Source: a virus
Reading direction: 5' to 3' (one strand)
Virus record (IMG/VR): IMGVR_UViG_3300022213_000237
Coordinates: 1 to 64,000 of that record
Length of the DNA stretch: 64,000 nt
The notes under the pieces are model-generated. The model ran no database searches and was not told where the DNA came from. It worked only from the letters and a program-made list of their open reading frames with translations. The number at the start of each line of letters is the position of its first letter. Position 1 is the first letter of the stretch. A program made the translations under genes and the position numbers. This document shows positions 41,016 through 47,773 of the stretch, piece by piece.

Positions 41016-41165
41016 ATGGATAAAGAAAAAGAAATTGAATTAGAATATTTGCGGAGCATTACCCGCTGCAAATATTTATTTATTAATCCGAATTATCCTG
41101 AATTAAATTTAACCATGTGGTGCCCATGCTCCAAGGTCACTGGCCATAAAGATAGATGTGGGTAA
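41016..41165 (+). CDS. micro-protein of 49 residues, cysteine-rich end
   Basis: MDKEKEIELEYLRSITRC then an AT-rich, Asn/Leu-rich centre and WCPCSKVTGHKDRCG. The Cys/His ending resembles that of the 40184 protein. AT-rich codon use differs from its neighbours. Confidence 0.5.
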   Translation: MDKEKEIELEYLRSITRCKYLFINPNYPELNLTMWCPCSKVTGHKDRCG

Positions 41166-41176
41166 AGGTGGTGCAA

Positions 41177-41548
41177 ATGAATATAGAAGAAGCTACATAT
41201 TTGGACGAAGTGCTGGAAGCCCTCATGCCCTTGCTTACGCCGAGTGAAATACTGGAGTTGCTTGGGAGCGATAACGTGCATCATGTGAGCGCCATGTGTA
41301 GGGGCATGTCGTTTTTAGATCGCTACGAACTCTCATTCCATTGGGCCGAGTTCGAGGCAGCTGTAAGGGCTCTGCTACTGCACCCAAATTGGGGCGTGGT
41401 GATTACGGCCCTGGACACACTGCGAGCCATTAAAGCCTACGATTCTATTACGTTTAAAATGGTTTGCGAACTCGCGAAGTCACCCATTCCCATAGTTGCC
41501 CAAAACGCTGACTATTGGCTTGTGGAAGCACTCGATGACGAGATGTGA
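41177..41548 (+). CDS. hypothetical helical-repeat protein
   Basis: 123 residues from the ATG preceded by AAAGGTGG; an in-frame ATG at 41156 is possible. Repeated paired helices (LDEVLEALMPLLTPSEIL, FEAAVRALLLHPNWGVVI) look like HEAT-type repeats, a protein-binding scaffold. Function unknown. Confidence 0.6.
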   Translation: MNIEEATYLDEVLEALMPLLTPSEILELLGSDNVHHVSAMCRGMSFLDRYELSFHWAEFEAAVRALLLHPNWGVVITALDTLRAIKAYDSITFKMVCELAKSPIPIVAQNADYWLVEALDDEM

Positions 41549-41549
41549 A

Positions 41550-41801
41550 TCACTTCTTGAAGTATTTGGAATGACAAGCGGTTCCCACAGGCCAACCGCC
41601 CATATATCCAGGGTCTTCTTCGGGGCTCGACTCGTCTCCCCAGTCTGAACCACCGTTGATGACCACTGCGAAGTGAGGCCACTCCCAAGGTCCGCCCTTC
41701 ACGCCCTTGCCGCAAATAGCGCATGGAGTCTCTCCGTCGACACATTTCCTGCTGTTTTCTCGGTACTTTGGCCCGCTAAAGGGCGGTATCGTGTAGCTCA
41801 T
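41550..41801 (-). CDS. small hypothetical zinc-knuckle protein
   Basis: 83 residues from the ATG preceded by GGGAGG. CAICGKGVKGG and a later CHSKYFKK are consistent with a metal site. Trp/Gly/Asp-rich. Convergent with the 41177 gene, one base apart. Confidence 0.6.
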   Translation of the reverse strand: MSYTIPPFSGPKYRENSRKCVDGETPCAICGKGVKGGPWEWPHFAVVINGGSDWGDESSPEEDPGYMGGWPVGTACHSKYFKK

Positions 41802-41811
41802 GTTACCTCCC

Positions 41812-42069
41812 CTAACACTCTCGATCAAGGATTTTTGATTCAGCCAATCGATTCGCGGCTTCACCCTCGGACTCTCCGACACGGGCTCTAACTTCTCGGG
41901 AGTCTGCACACACGATAGCAAGCATCAGGTAGGAGTTTGAGCCATTGGATCGCCGTACTTGGCGTTGGAGTTTTTCCTCAGCTTGTTCCGCAGCCTCAAG
42001 AGAGCGATGACGAGAGATGACTCGGATGCAGGGGAGAGAAGTCTTATTGAGCAGGTAGTAAGTATTCAT
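41812..42069 (-). CDS. small hypothetical protein, leaderless
   Basis: 85 residues. Start ATG at 42069 is fixed by the promoter seven bases upstream. A basic domain (SRHRSLEAAEQAEEKLQRQVRR) resembles small ribbon-helix elements with a strand before the helix. No family recognised. Confidence 0.65.
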   Translation of the reverse strand: MNTYYLLNKTSLPCIRVISRHRSLEAAEQAEEKLQRQVRRSNGSNSYLMLAIVCADSREVRARVGESEGEAANRLAESKILDREC

Positions 42070-42105
42070 AGTGGTCTTTATACAGGATCTTTTATCGGGA
42101 GTCAA
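42070..42105 (-). promoter_or_regulatory. leaderless-type promoter for 42069
   Basis: TTGACT (42100-42105), 17-base spacer containing AGATCC, TATAAA (42077-42082), then seven bases to ATG. Confidence 0.85.
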
Positions 42106-42137
42106 GAGTGTCTTGTGTGTGGTTTTTGAATACATGT

Positions 42138-42188
42138 ACGTTACCAAAAGGTAACGTTTTGGAGGATTGGATGTTACCAAAAGGTAAC
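42138..42188. repeat. tandem pair of palindromes ACGTTACC-AAAA-GGTAACGT
   Basis: A perfect palindrome with an AAAA centre at 42138-42157 and a near-perfect copy (GTTACC-AAAA-GGTAAC) at 42173-42188, with 33 bases between centres (about three helical turns). Both are followed by TTTT on the plus strand. They could be an operator pair or tandem weak terminators. Confidence 0.75.
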
Positions 42189-42296
42189 GTTTTATCCGTA
42201 CAAAGGGAATCTCTTTGATTAGAAGATCTATTTGTGTCCGGAACGCGGTCGAGGTCGACCTAGCCCCTCAATTCGCGTCTCGGGCATGCGTATGTC

Positions 42297-42512
42297 CTAC
42301 GCAGCCCGCAGGTTAGCTACATCCCATCCACCGTACCAAGCTTCCATGAGCTTAAGCGCTTGGCTTCTTTCCAGACCGTCGGCCTCAAGTCCTTGAACGA
42401 AGGCAACAAACTCGACATCCAGGGCAATGATACGCCTTGCACCGGCCACGAAGGCGTCATGTCCGAATTGAGCTGCTTTTGCTGCGCGAGCATTTCGTTC
42501 GTTGTTGTTCAT
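42297..42512 (-). CDS. small hypothetical protein, leaderless
   Basis: 71 residues. Start at 42512 fixed by the promoter. All-helical (RAAKAAQFGHDAFVAGARRI, then FVAFVQGLEADGLERSQAL). No family recognised. Promoter nearly identical to that of 43834. Confidence 0.65.
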   Translation of the reverse strand: MNNNERNARAAKAAQFGHDAFVAGARRIIALDVEFVAFVQGLEADGLERSQALKLMEAWYGGWDVANLRAA

Positions 42513-42548
42513 GAGTGTCTTTATATAGAATCCTTTATTCGTTGTCAA
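42513..42548 (-). promoter_or_regulatory. leaderless-type promoter for 42512
   Basis: TTGACA (42543-42548), 17-base spacer ACGAATAAAGGATTCTA, TATAAA (42520-42525), seven bases to ATG. Confidence 0.88.
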
Positions 42549-42558
42549 CATCCTTTTC

Positions 42559-42723
42559 TTACAAATCTTCGTTCTCATGAACATATTGAGTAAAATCTTC
42601 TGTCGAGCGTCTGGTTTCACCTGCTAACGATTGCGCAAGGCCACGACGTACCGATGAAAGCATATCCGGATATCGCCACCATAACAATAATTCATATAGC
42701 CATATTTTAAGCCGTAGTTTCAT
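42559..42723 (-). CDS. small basic protein
   Basis: 54 residues, Trp/Leu/Arg-rich N terminus (KLRLKIWLYELLLWWRYP) that could bind membranes. Ribosome site GGAGGTGAAATAA overlaps the stop of the upstream gene. Not a membrane protein in the strict sense. Function unknown. Confidence 0.55.
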   Translation of the reverse strand: MKLRLKIWLYELLLWWRYPDMLSSVRRGLAQSLAGETRRSTEDFTQYVHENEDL

Positions 42724-42728
42724 TTATT

Positions 42729-43103
42729 TCACCTCCAGACGTGCACTTCCGCATCAGGATAGTTCTTACACGCTTGCAGATACCGTTTAACGAATTCTAC
42801 AAGATTTTCGTAAGTTCCCCAGCCATTTGCCGCATTTAGCTTTTTAAAACGCTCCGGATCCTCTTGAAGCTTTTGAAGCCCCGCAGTCAAAGGCACAATC
42901 AACCGCCTTGCGAACTTCGAATCGTGCTCATTGGGTTGCCACAATATCTCGTAAATACCAGCCTCTTTGGCCATGGGGGCTAGGTTGTGTGTGATGTTGG
43001 CCGAATAGTGTTCGGGACGAGTTTTGGCGGTATGCTTGTGTCCACAGTCGCATACACACTCGACCTCAACTTCCGGTCCTTCAAGGTAGATATCAAGGCT
43101 CAT
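42729..43103 (-). CDS. conserved phage hypothetical protein
   Basis: 124 residues. MSLDIYLEGPEVE, then CVCDCGHKH and YSANITHNLAPMAKEAGIYE...LWQP and NGWGTYENLVEFV, form a pattern I have seen in many unrelated phages without known function. One metal-site-like cysteine cluster. Good internal conservation makes the start reliable. Confidence 0.72.
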   Translation of the reverse strand: MSLDIYLEGPEVEVECVCDCGHKHTAKTRPEHYSANITHNLAPMAKEAGIYEILWQPNEHDSKFARRLIVPLTAGLQKLQEDPERFKKLNAANGWGTYENLVEFVKRYLQACKNYPDAEVHVWR

Positions 43104-43106
43104 AAA

Positions 43107-43328
43107 TTATATCTCAATTCCAAGGGCTGCACAACTCTCTTTCATTTCCCGCAGAGACCACTCGTCAATGAGCCTGCTCACCTCAGATTGCAAACCCAAG
43201 GTGTCCGCAAGTTCCCATAAGGCCTTGTTCCTTTCGCGATGAAGGCGGAGATCTCCTCCTCTTAAAGTCTCTTCCGTGAGACTCCGTAGTTGTAGAGCAA
43301 TACCCAATGCTGACTGACGCTTTACCAA
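43107..43328 (-). CDS. small hypothetical protein, start uncertain
   Basis: 73 residues from a TTG. The frame is open back to 43377 without ATG or GTG, so the true N terminus may be longer or use a rare start. Helical and charged (LHRERNKALWELADTLGLQSE). No family recognised. Confidence 0.45.
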   Translation of the reverse strand: MVKRQSALGIALQLRSLTEETLRGGDLRLHRERNKALWELADTLGLQSEVSRLIDEWSLREMKESCAALGIEI

Positions 43329-43376
43329 TAGGGCCTGCCTTTCGAATTCGGAGTAGTCGGTATCGGCTTGACCTCT

Positions 43377-43607
43377 TCATGCCCGCATTTTTTTAGAAGT
43401 CTTCTTGGGCGGCTTTTCTTTGTCGGCAACACCTAGGTTAACCCTCGACGCAAGATCTTCGTACTTGTTCTTCCAGTAGTGGACGTCGCACAGGTCACCC
43501 TGGTCAATGTACTCCTTGTGGAGATTGAAGGCGAACGAACCGCAACAGGTAGCAAAGAGGTTCCCATTGGCGTCAATATCTGTTTTTCTTTGTTTGCAGG
43601 TTTTCAT
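43377..43607 (-). CDS. small hypothetical cysteine-containing protein
   Basis: 76 residues from ATG at 43607. CKQRK...CCGSFAF...CDVHYWKNKYEDL, then a Lys-rich tail. No family recognised. Follows the 43613 gene closely and probably shares its promoter. Confidence 0.55.
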   Translation of the reverse strand: MKTCKQRKTDIDANGNLFATCCGSFAFNLHKEYIDQGDLCDVHYWKNKYEDLASRVNLGVADKEKPPKKTSKKMRA

Positions 43608-43612
43608 GGGAA

Positions 43613-43834
43613 TTATCCAATGGCGACAATGTGAACAGACCAGACACCTGTAATGCAGCCCAGCATAAAACACCAGTCTTCGGCGGCCTCGCGGGTGGAG
43701 AACATCTTAATTCCGGCGCTTGAAAGAGTATCGACGTTCTTGCGTCGGCCCACGTACTTGCCGTCTGCCAGGAGGATGACGTATCGAGCGTAGTTCCCGT
43801 TCTCTTCGTTTGTATGGAGTTCAGTTCGTTTCAT
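43613..43834 (-). CDS. small hypothetical protein, leaderless
   Basis: 73 residues. Start fixed by the promoter. NYARYVILLADGKYVGRRKN then TREAAEDWCF gives a small alpha/beta fold, paralog-like to the next gene (EENDYRVLAVMHDGTVIEKN), with the N-terminal HTNEEN motif shared. Function unknown. Confidence 0.65.
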   Translation of the reverse strand: MKRTELHTNEENGNYARYVILLADGKYVGRRKNVDTLSSAGIKMFSTREAAEDWCFMLGCITGVWSVHIVAIG

Positions 43835-43870
43835 GGGTACCTTTATACAGAATCCTTTATTCGTTGTCAA
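43835..43870 (-). promoter_or_regulatory. leaderless-type promoter for 43834
   Basis: TTGACA (43865-43870), 17-base spacer ACGAATAAAGGATTCTG, TATAAA (43842-43847), seven bases (GGTACCC) to ATG. Confidence 0.9.
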
Positions 43871-43874
43871 GGGC

Positions 43875-44141
43875 CTACTTAGTTACGGTTGCGATAAAAG
43901 CTCTAGGGTCTTTAACTTCCCCCGTGTTTCCCCACCTGTTCTTGATGACCTCTGTTCGGCCAGACCGCAGGTGGACACAAACTACAAGATTTGCCATCTG
44001 GACAGTCTCATATTCTGAGAGCCAGTAGAACGGAGTGTCAGAGCGGTCTTGCTTCCATGTGCAGTTCTTCTCGATCACGGTCCCGTCATGCATCACGGCG
44101 AGCACCCTGTAGTCGTTCTCTTCGTTTGTGTGTCGTTTCAT
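43875..44141 (-). CDS. small hypothetical protein, paralog of 43613
   Basis: 88 residues beginning KRHTNEENDYRVLAVMHDG, like its downstream paralog. The upstream region keeps TTGACAACGAATAAA but has lost the -10 box and part of the spacer by a deletion, so it may be silent or read from the 44632 promoter. Confidence 0.6.
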   Translation of the reverse strand: MKRHTNEENDYRVLAVMHDGTVIEKNCTWKQDRSDTPFYWLSEYETVQMANLVVCVHLRSGRTEVIKNRWGNTGEVKDPRAFIATVTK

Positions 44142-44164
44142 GGTTGCTTTTTATTCGTTGTCAA
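44142..44164 (-). promoter_or_regulatory. deleted remnant of a leaderless promoter
   Basis: TTGACAACGAATAAA is identical to the start of the 43834 and 42512 promoters. ATG then follows only 17 bases after TTGACA, so the TATAAA box and about 13 bases are missing. Confidence 0.7.
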
Positions 44165-44176
44165 GCATGTTCCCTT

Positions 44177-44632
44177 TTAATCGTCGTGTGCGAAATCGTT
44201 AGCCGCTCTTTCTCCGGCGGAGTCGTCGAGTTCACCTTGTAGGCGTTTGATTTCGTTCTGTAGCGCTTCAATAAAAGCTCTAAGGGCTTGGACCTCGGAC
44301 TCCAGGTCCGTGAAGCGATTTTCTAAGACGGTAACGGGTGACGCCACCGGTTCCTGCCTTCTTTGTAAGTATTGGTCAATATTGAATTTGTAAGTATTGT
44401 ACGCGGTCTGTGTGACAAAACGGGGATTCATGGTACCGTTGTAGACGTGACCGATTTGGGTCACGCCAATACCACGGAAGGTACGGGTGTAGCCGTCGAT
44501 TTCTTTCAAGGTGTAAGAAACTGAATTGTTGGATGTAGTGTCTACGCTACTCACTTTAAACCAGCCGGAAGCGTTAGTCATGTCGCCCGTGTAGTAGATC
44601 TTGTCGTTGATTGCGATTTTGTTGTCGTTCAT
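44177..44632 (-). CDS. hypothetical protein with C-terminal coiled coil, leaderless
   Basis: 151 residues. N-terminal beta domain of about 90 residues (IAINDKIYYTGDM, VSYTLKEIDGYTRTF), then a coiled coil (VTVLENRFTDLESEVQALRAFIEALQNEI, shown in part) and an acidic end. An oligomeric small DNA- or protein-binding factor is possible. Confidence 0.65.
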   Translation of the reverse strand: MNDNKIAINDKIYYTGDMTNASGWFKVSSVDTTSNNSVSYTLKEIDGYTRTFRGIGVTQIGHVYNGTMNPRFVTQTAYNTYKFNIDQYLQRRQEPVASPVTVLENRFTDLESEVQALRAFIEALQNEIKRLQGELDDSAGERAANDFAHDD

Positions 44633-44669
44633 GGGTACCTTTATACGGTATCGCGTAGATCTTTGGCAA
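44633..44669 (-). promoter_or_regulatory. leaderless-type promoter for 44632
   Basis: TTGCCA (44664-44669), 18-base spacer with AGATCT, TATAAA (44640-44645), seven bases (GGTACCC) to ATG. Five bases separate its -35 from the divergent late element at 44674. Confidence 0.8.
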
Positions 44670-44673
44670 GCCC

Positions 44674-44680
44674 CAATCTT
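44674..44680 (+). promoter_or_regulatory. candidate late promoter element CAATCTT
   Basis: CCCCAATCTT lies six bases before ATG at 44687 and back-to-back with the early promoter of 44632. Confidence 0.5.
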
Positions 44681-44686
44681 TACGGC

Positions 44687-46312
44687 ATGAATTCTGATCA
44701 AAGAAGCGCCCTAAATGAGGCCTTTAATCGCCTACTTGTTGAATCGGGTCTTCCAAATATACCGGAATTTGATCTCGCCGCCTCTATTGAGAGCGTAGAC
44801 GACATTCAAGCGCTTCAAGCCGCTGTCGTGCCCCTGCAATCTGCTACCGACACTCTAGCTGCGGGTCCGGTCACCGGCCTGGAAATTTCAGGATTTACGG
44901 GCGATGCGACTCAGAAGGTATTCGGGGCCACGGCACTCGATACGGGTTTGGCCACGGGTGTAAATGCCGGCACTGCGGGTGCCGCTACCACGGCCACCGC
45001 GCTTAAAAAGCCTGGCGCTGCCGCTAACTGGACGGCTTCTGACCTTAAAGGCCGTTGGCTTCTGATTACTGGCGGTGGCGGTTACGTCGCGGGCGAACTC
45101 ACGTTAAGACCCATTGTCGCCAATACCACGGACACCATCACCCTGGCTTCTGTACCTGGAATGGATAACACCACCACATTCCAGATAGTTACGCTCGCGT
45201 CTTCACTCCAAGTGATTGGGGGCGATGATGTGGCGTTGAGAATTCTTAATAATCAGGCCCCGATAGAGATAGTGGGTGTCAACTTCGCAGACGATTCCGG
45301 CGACTACTTCGTGGAACTGCTCGACAACGCGAAGGTAACCTTCATAGGCTGCCATTTCGATGGCATTCCCACGCTAGATGGTTTTTCTGCTGCACGTAAT
45401 GCCACCGTAGCTCTTCGTCATTGTCAATTCTCTGGTGGTGCGGGCGCCACCGTTTCAAAAGGTTCTTATCTCGAGCTTACTGACGTTCTGTGTCTAGCTG
45501 GAGGTCAAATCGAAGCCAACGCCGTTGCTGCCGTGGATGTACGCACACTCGTAGCCGCTGACGCCACAGGCAACGCTCTTCGTCTAATTGGTGTAGGTGT
45601 GGCCACCGCCGAGGTTTCGGCCTCTGATGGTGGCGCCACAGCCGTTTACCTCGAATCCGTGGCTCAATTCACGGCAGTAGGTACTCTGCTAGTGGGCACG
45701 GGTAACACCGGCTACGGAATCGAAATGGCTGGTGGTTCGGGTGATGCCGAAATCACCGGCTGTACGATTACGGGAACCACCGGAGACATCAACTTCTTTG
45801 GTAACAACTTATCTTACGCCACACTCACTAACCCCGCATACGGCGTAGTGAAGGGCTATGGCTCTAGAGCCACGGCTTCGGTGGCGCCCACTAAGGCTCT
45901 CACTTACGGTAACTACACATTCGTAGGCTCTATCGACATTTCTGGTCGATTACTGCTCTACGGGTACATGAACATTTCCGCGAATCTCGTCGTGCCCACC
46001 CTCACTGGCACCCAGGTGCTTGACATGGAAGCGGGTACCATTGACGATGTGTGGGCTAACTTCGGTCAAATTCGCGGCATGCTCGAAGTGGAGTGTAACT
46101 CCGCTACGGCAGTCATTCGATTGCCTTCTGGGGCTGCGATCGCGGGCGTGATTGTAGTCGTCGCCAATACCGGCTCTCAGACCGCGCTCATCGAACCTCC
46201 AACAGGTGGTGTTCTAAATGGCGGCGCAAATGCCACCGTGGCTGCGGGTACGGCGAAAAAATTCATTTCGTTGAACGGTAACGGCGGCAAGAACTACTAC
46301 ACGATTTCGTAA
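44687..46312 (+). CDS. beta-helix tail spike/appendage protein A
   Basis: 541 residues. N-terminal anchor (QRSALNEAFNRLLVESGLP...PEFDLA) shared with two other tail proteins. Residues about 150-380 show short repeated strands of a right-handed beta-helix (IEIVGVNFADDSGDYFVEL, VALRHCQFSGGAG). The C-terminal 100 residues form a beta domain. An in-frame TTG at 44663 is rejected because the anchor and the promoter element fix ATG 44687. Catalytic residues not identified; a polysaccharide-binding or -degrading spike is plausible. Confidence 0.72.
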   Translation: MNSDQRSALNEAFNRLLVESGLPNIPEFDLAASIESVDDIQALQAAVVPLQSATDTLAAGPVTGLEISGFTGDATQKVFGATALDTGLATGVNAGTAGAATTATALKKPGAAANWTASDLKGRWLLITGGGGYVAGELTLRPIVANTTDTITLASVPGMDNTTTFQIVTLASSLQVIGGDDVALRILNNQAPIEIVGVNFADDSGDYFVELLDNAKVTFIGCHFDGIPTLDGFSAARNATVALRHCQFSGGAGATVSKGSYLELTDVLCLAGGQIEANAVAAVDVRTLVAADATGNALRLIGVGVATAEVSASDGGATAVYLESVAQFTAVGTLLVGTGNTGYGIEMAGGSGDAEITGCTITGTTGDINFFGNNLSYATLTNPAYGVVKGYGSRATASVAPTKALTYGNYTFVGSIDISGRLLLYGYMNISANLVVPTLTGTQVLDMEAGTIDDVWANFGQIRGMLEVECNSATAVIRLPSGAAIAGVIVVVANTGSQTALIEPPTGGVLNGGANATVAAGTAKKFISLNGNGGKNYYTIS

Positions 46313-46322
46313 GGAGTTCCCA

Positions 46323-47363
46323 GTGGTTATGAAACGCGGATGCGCCCACGTAAAGGGTCTTTACACCGTACCTGGCGGCAGTGGCACCCAGCTGGCCGAT
46401 GGTGCGGCTAAAATCAAACAGCTTGGTCTCAAGGTTTTGAAGATTTACTTGACCTCCGACTACCTCACCGACTACCCGCTCCAAAGCTCTTGGTCTGCGG
46501 TTCCCACGACTCTTACGGAATTGGTACAAACCACTCAGTATCAAGACATTCTCGCCGATTCTTGGTGGGAGACGATTATCTTCACGGGATTCACCTTCGC
46601 CAACGGTTCTACTAATTGGTGGCGCGTCAACCCCTCGAATGCAAAATTTCAGGCCGAATACGATGAGCTGTACGACCTCGGAGTGTACCTGCTTGGTTCG
46701 CCACATCCGGCGAGGAGATACGTGATTCAGAACTGGGAAGGCGACTGGGCACTGATGGATGTTGCTGGTGTGCCTGCAACCGTTGTTGATTACACCATGA
46801 TCCCACGTTATGCCGCGTTTCTGGCGCACAGACAACTTGCTGTCGCCGATGCCCGCAAAGACACTGCCTCAGCCAGCAGCCTTGCCATGGCTGTGGAATT
46901 GAATCGTGTCGTAGATGCTTTTCAATTCCCGGCGCGCCGCCGCATCATCAAAGACATTGCGAAACGTCTTCAGCCGGACATCATTTCCTATTCTGCTTAT
47001 GACAGCACAATCGTGGACCAAGGTGGTTGGGGCGCTTCCACCGCCGCGTGGATAGCCGCGACCACACCCGTCTTCACGAAGGCCATCAGACAGATTAAAG
47101 CCGCATTTCCGGGTGTACCCATTCAAATAGGTGAGTATGGATTTCCGGAGAATGAGGCACCGGTAGGCCACGACCTCTACGCCATGAACCAGCTTGTAAA
47201 CGACATCTGTGAAGCCGAAGGAATCAAGACGCTGGTCTACTGGGAAGTGTTTGATAACGAGCAAGGACAAGGTGGACCCGGTACTTACCGTGGTTACTGG
47301 TTCTTTGAGCCCGACGGGACGAAGACCATTGCGGGCCAGTTCTTCGAAGACATGGGACCTTAG
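46323..47363 (+). CDS. glycoside hydrolase (GH-A clan-like TIM barrel)
   Basis: 346 residues. GCAHVKGLY... at the start, IQNWEGDWAL (Glu139, candidate acid/base) and IQIGEYGFPEN (Glu271, candidate nucleophile) with LVYWEVFDNE near the end fit a GH5-like barrel. AAGGAG seven bases before GTG 46323 sets the start. No signal peptide. It sits between two spike genes, so it probably acts as a tail-borne depolymerase on host surface glycan. The family call is by motif. Confidence 0.7.
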   Translation: MVMKRGCAHVKGLYTVPGGSGTQLADGAAKIKQLGLKVLKIYLTSDYLTDYPLQSSWSAVPTTLTELVQTTQYQDILADSWWETIIFTGFTFANGSTNWWRVNPSNAKFQAEYDELYDLGVYLLGSPHPARRYVIQNWEGDWALMDVAGVPATVVDYTMIPRYAAFLAHRQLAVADARKDTASASSLAMAVELNRVVDAFQFPARRRIIKDIAKRLQPDIISYSAYDSTIVDQGGWGASTAAWIAATTPVFTKAIRQIKAAFPGVPIQIGEYGFPENEAPVGHDLYAMNQLVNDICEAEGIKTLVYWEVFDNEQGQGGPGTYRGYWFFEPDGTKTIAGQFFEDMGP

Positions 47364-47728
47364 TCTTCCGGGACTTCGAGGTTTTCTTTACGCGCGAACT
47401 CTTTGAGGTTGTATTCCATGGCCTCGACACTAAAGGCTGTGTCGTGACACTCCTGCAACCTTCTTAGGAAGGCTTCTTCTCCATCGGTGGGAATCAAGTC
47501 CGGGTAGACGTTATCGACTAGCTCGATTACGCCCTTACCCTCGATGTTGGGCGAGTACCGTTCATCAGGAATCAGAAAGCCGATGGCACACTTTCTGCCG
47601 CCATCACCGCGATAGGCGCACGTAATATTTTGTGGCACCAAAGGGTCTAGGCCCCTGACTTCGGACCCCTTAAACCCCTGAGACTTCAGACCCCTGTAAG
47701 CGATGTTAAAAATTTCTTGTCGCGTCAT
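47360..47728 (-). CDS. conserved phage hypothetical protein
   Basis: 122 residues. TRQEIFNIAYRGLKSQGFKGS...CAYRGDGGRKCAIGFLIPDERY is a pattern I have seen in many phage genomes without known function. Own early-type promoter; converges with the glycoside hydrolase with a 4-base overlap. Confidence 0.7.
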   Translation of the reverse strand: MTRQEIFNIAYRGLKSQGFKGSEVRGLDPLVPQNITCAYRGDGGRKCAIGFLIPDERYSPNIEGKGVIELVDNVYPDLIPTDGEEAFLRRLQECHDTAFSVEAMEYNLKEFARKENLEVPED

Positions 47729-47763
47729 AAAGTCACTATACCATGAGATCTACGCGACCACAA
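47729..47763 (-). promoter_or_regulatory. leaderless-type promoter for 47728
   Basis: TTGTGG (47758-47763), 17-base spacer with AGATCT, TATAGT (47735-47740), six bases to ATG. Its -35 overlaps the divergent late element. Confidence 0.65.
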
Positions 47764-47767
47764 TCTT
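47761..47767 (+). promoter_or_regulatory. candidate late promoter element CAATCTT
   Basis: CCACAATCTT lies six bases before ATG 47774 and overlaps the -35 box of the opposite early promoter by three bases. Confidence 0.5.
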
Positions 47768-47773
47768 GACGTC

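Noticed and set aside
43183-43380. 65-residue minus-strand frame starting at the ATGA overlap with 43377
   Set aside because: Ser/Arg-rich shadow composition; the overlapping frame ending at 43107 looks more protein-like.
46263-46835. 190-residue open frame on the minus strand
   Set aside because: Antisense to the glycoside hydrolase gene; no start signal and shadow-like composition.
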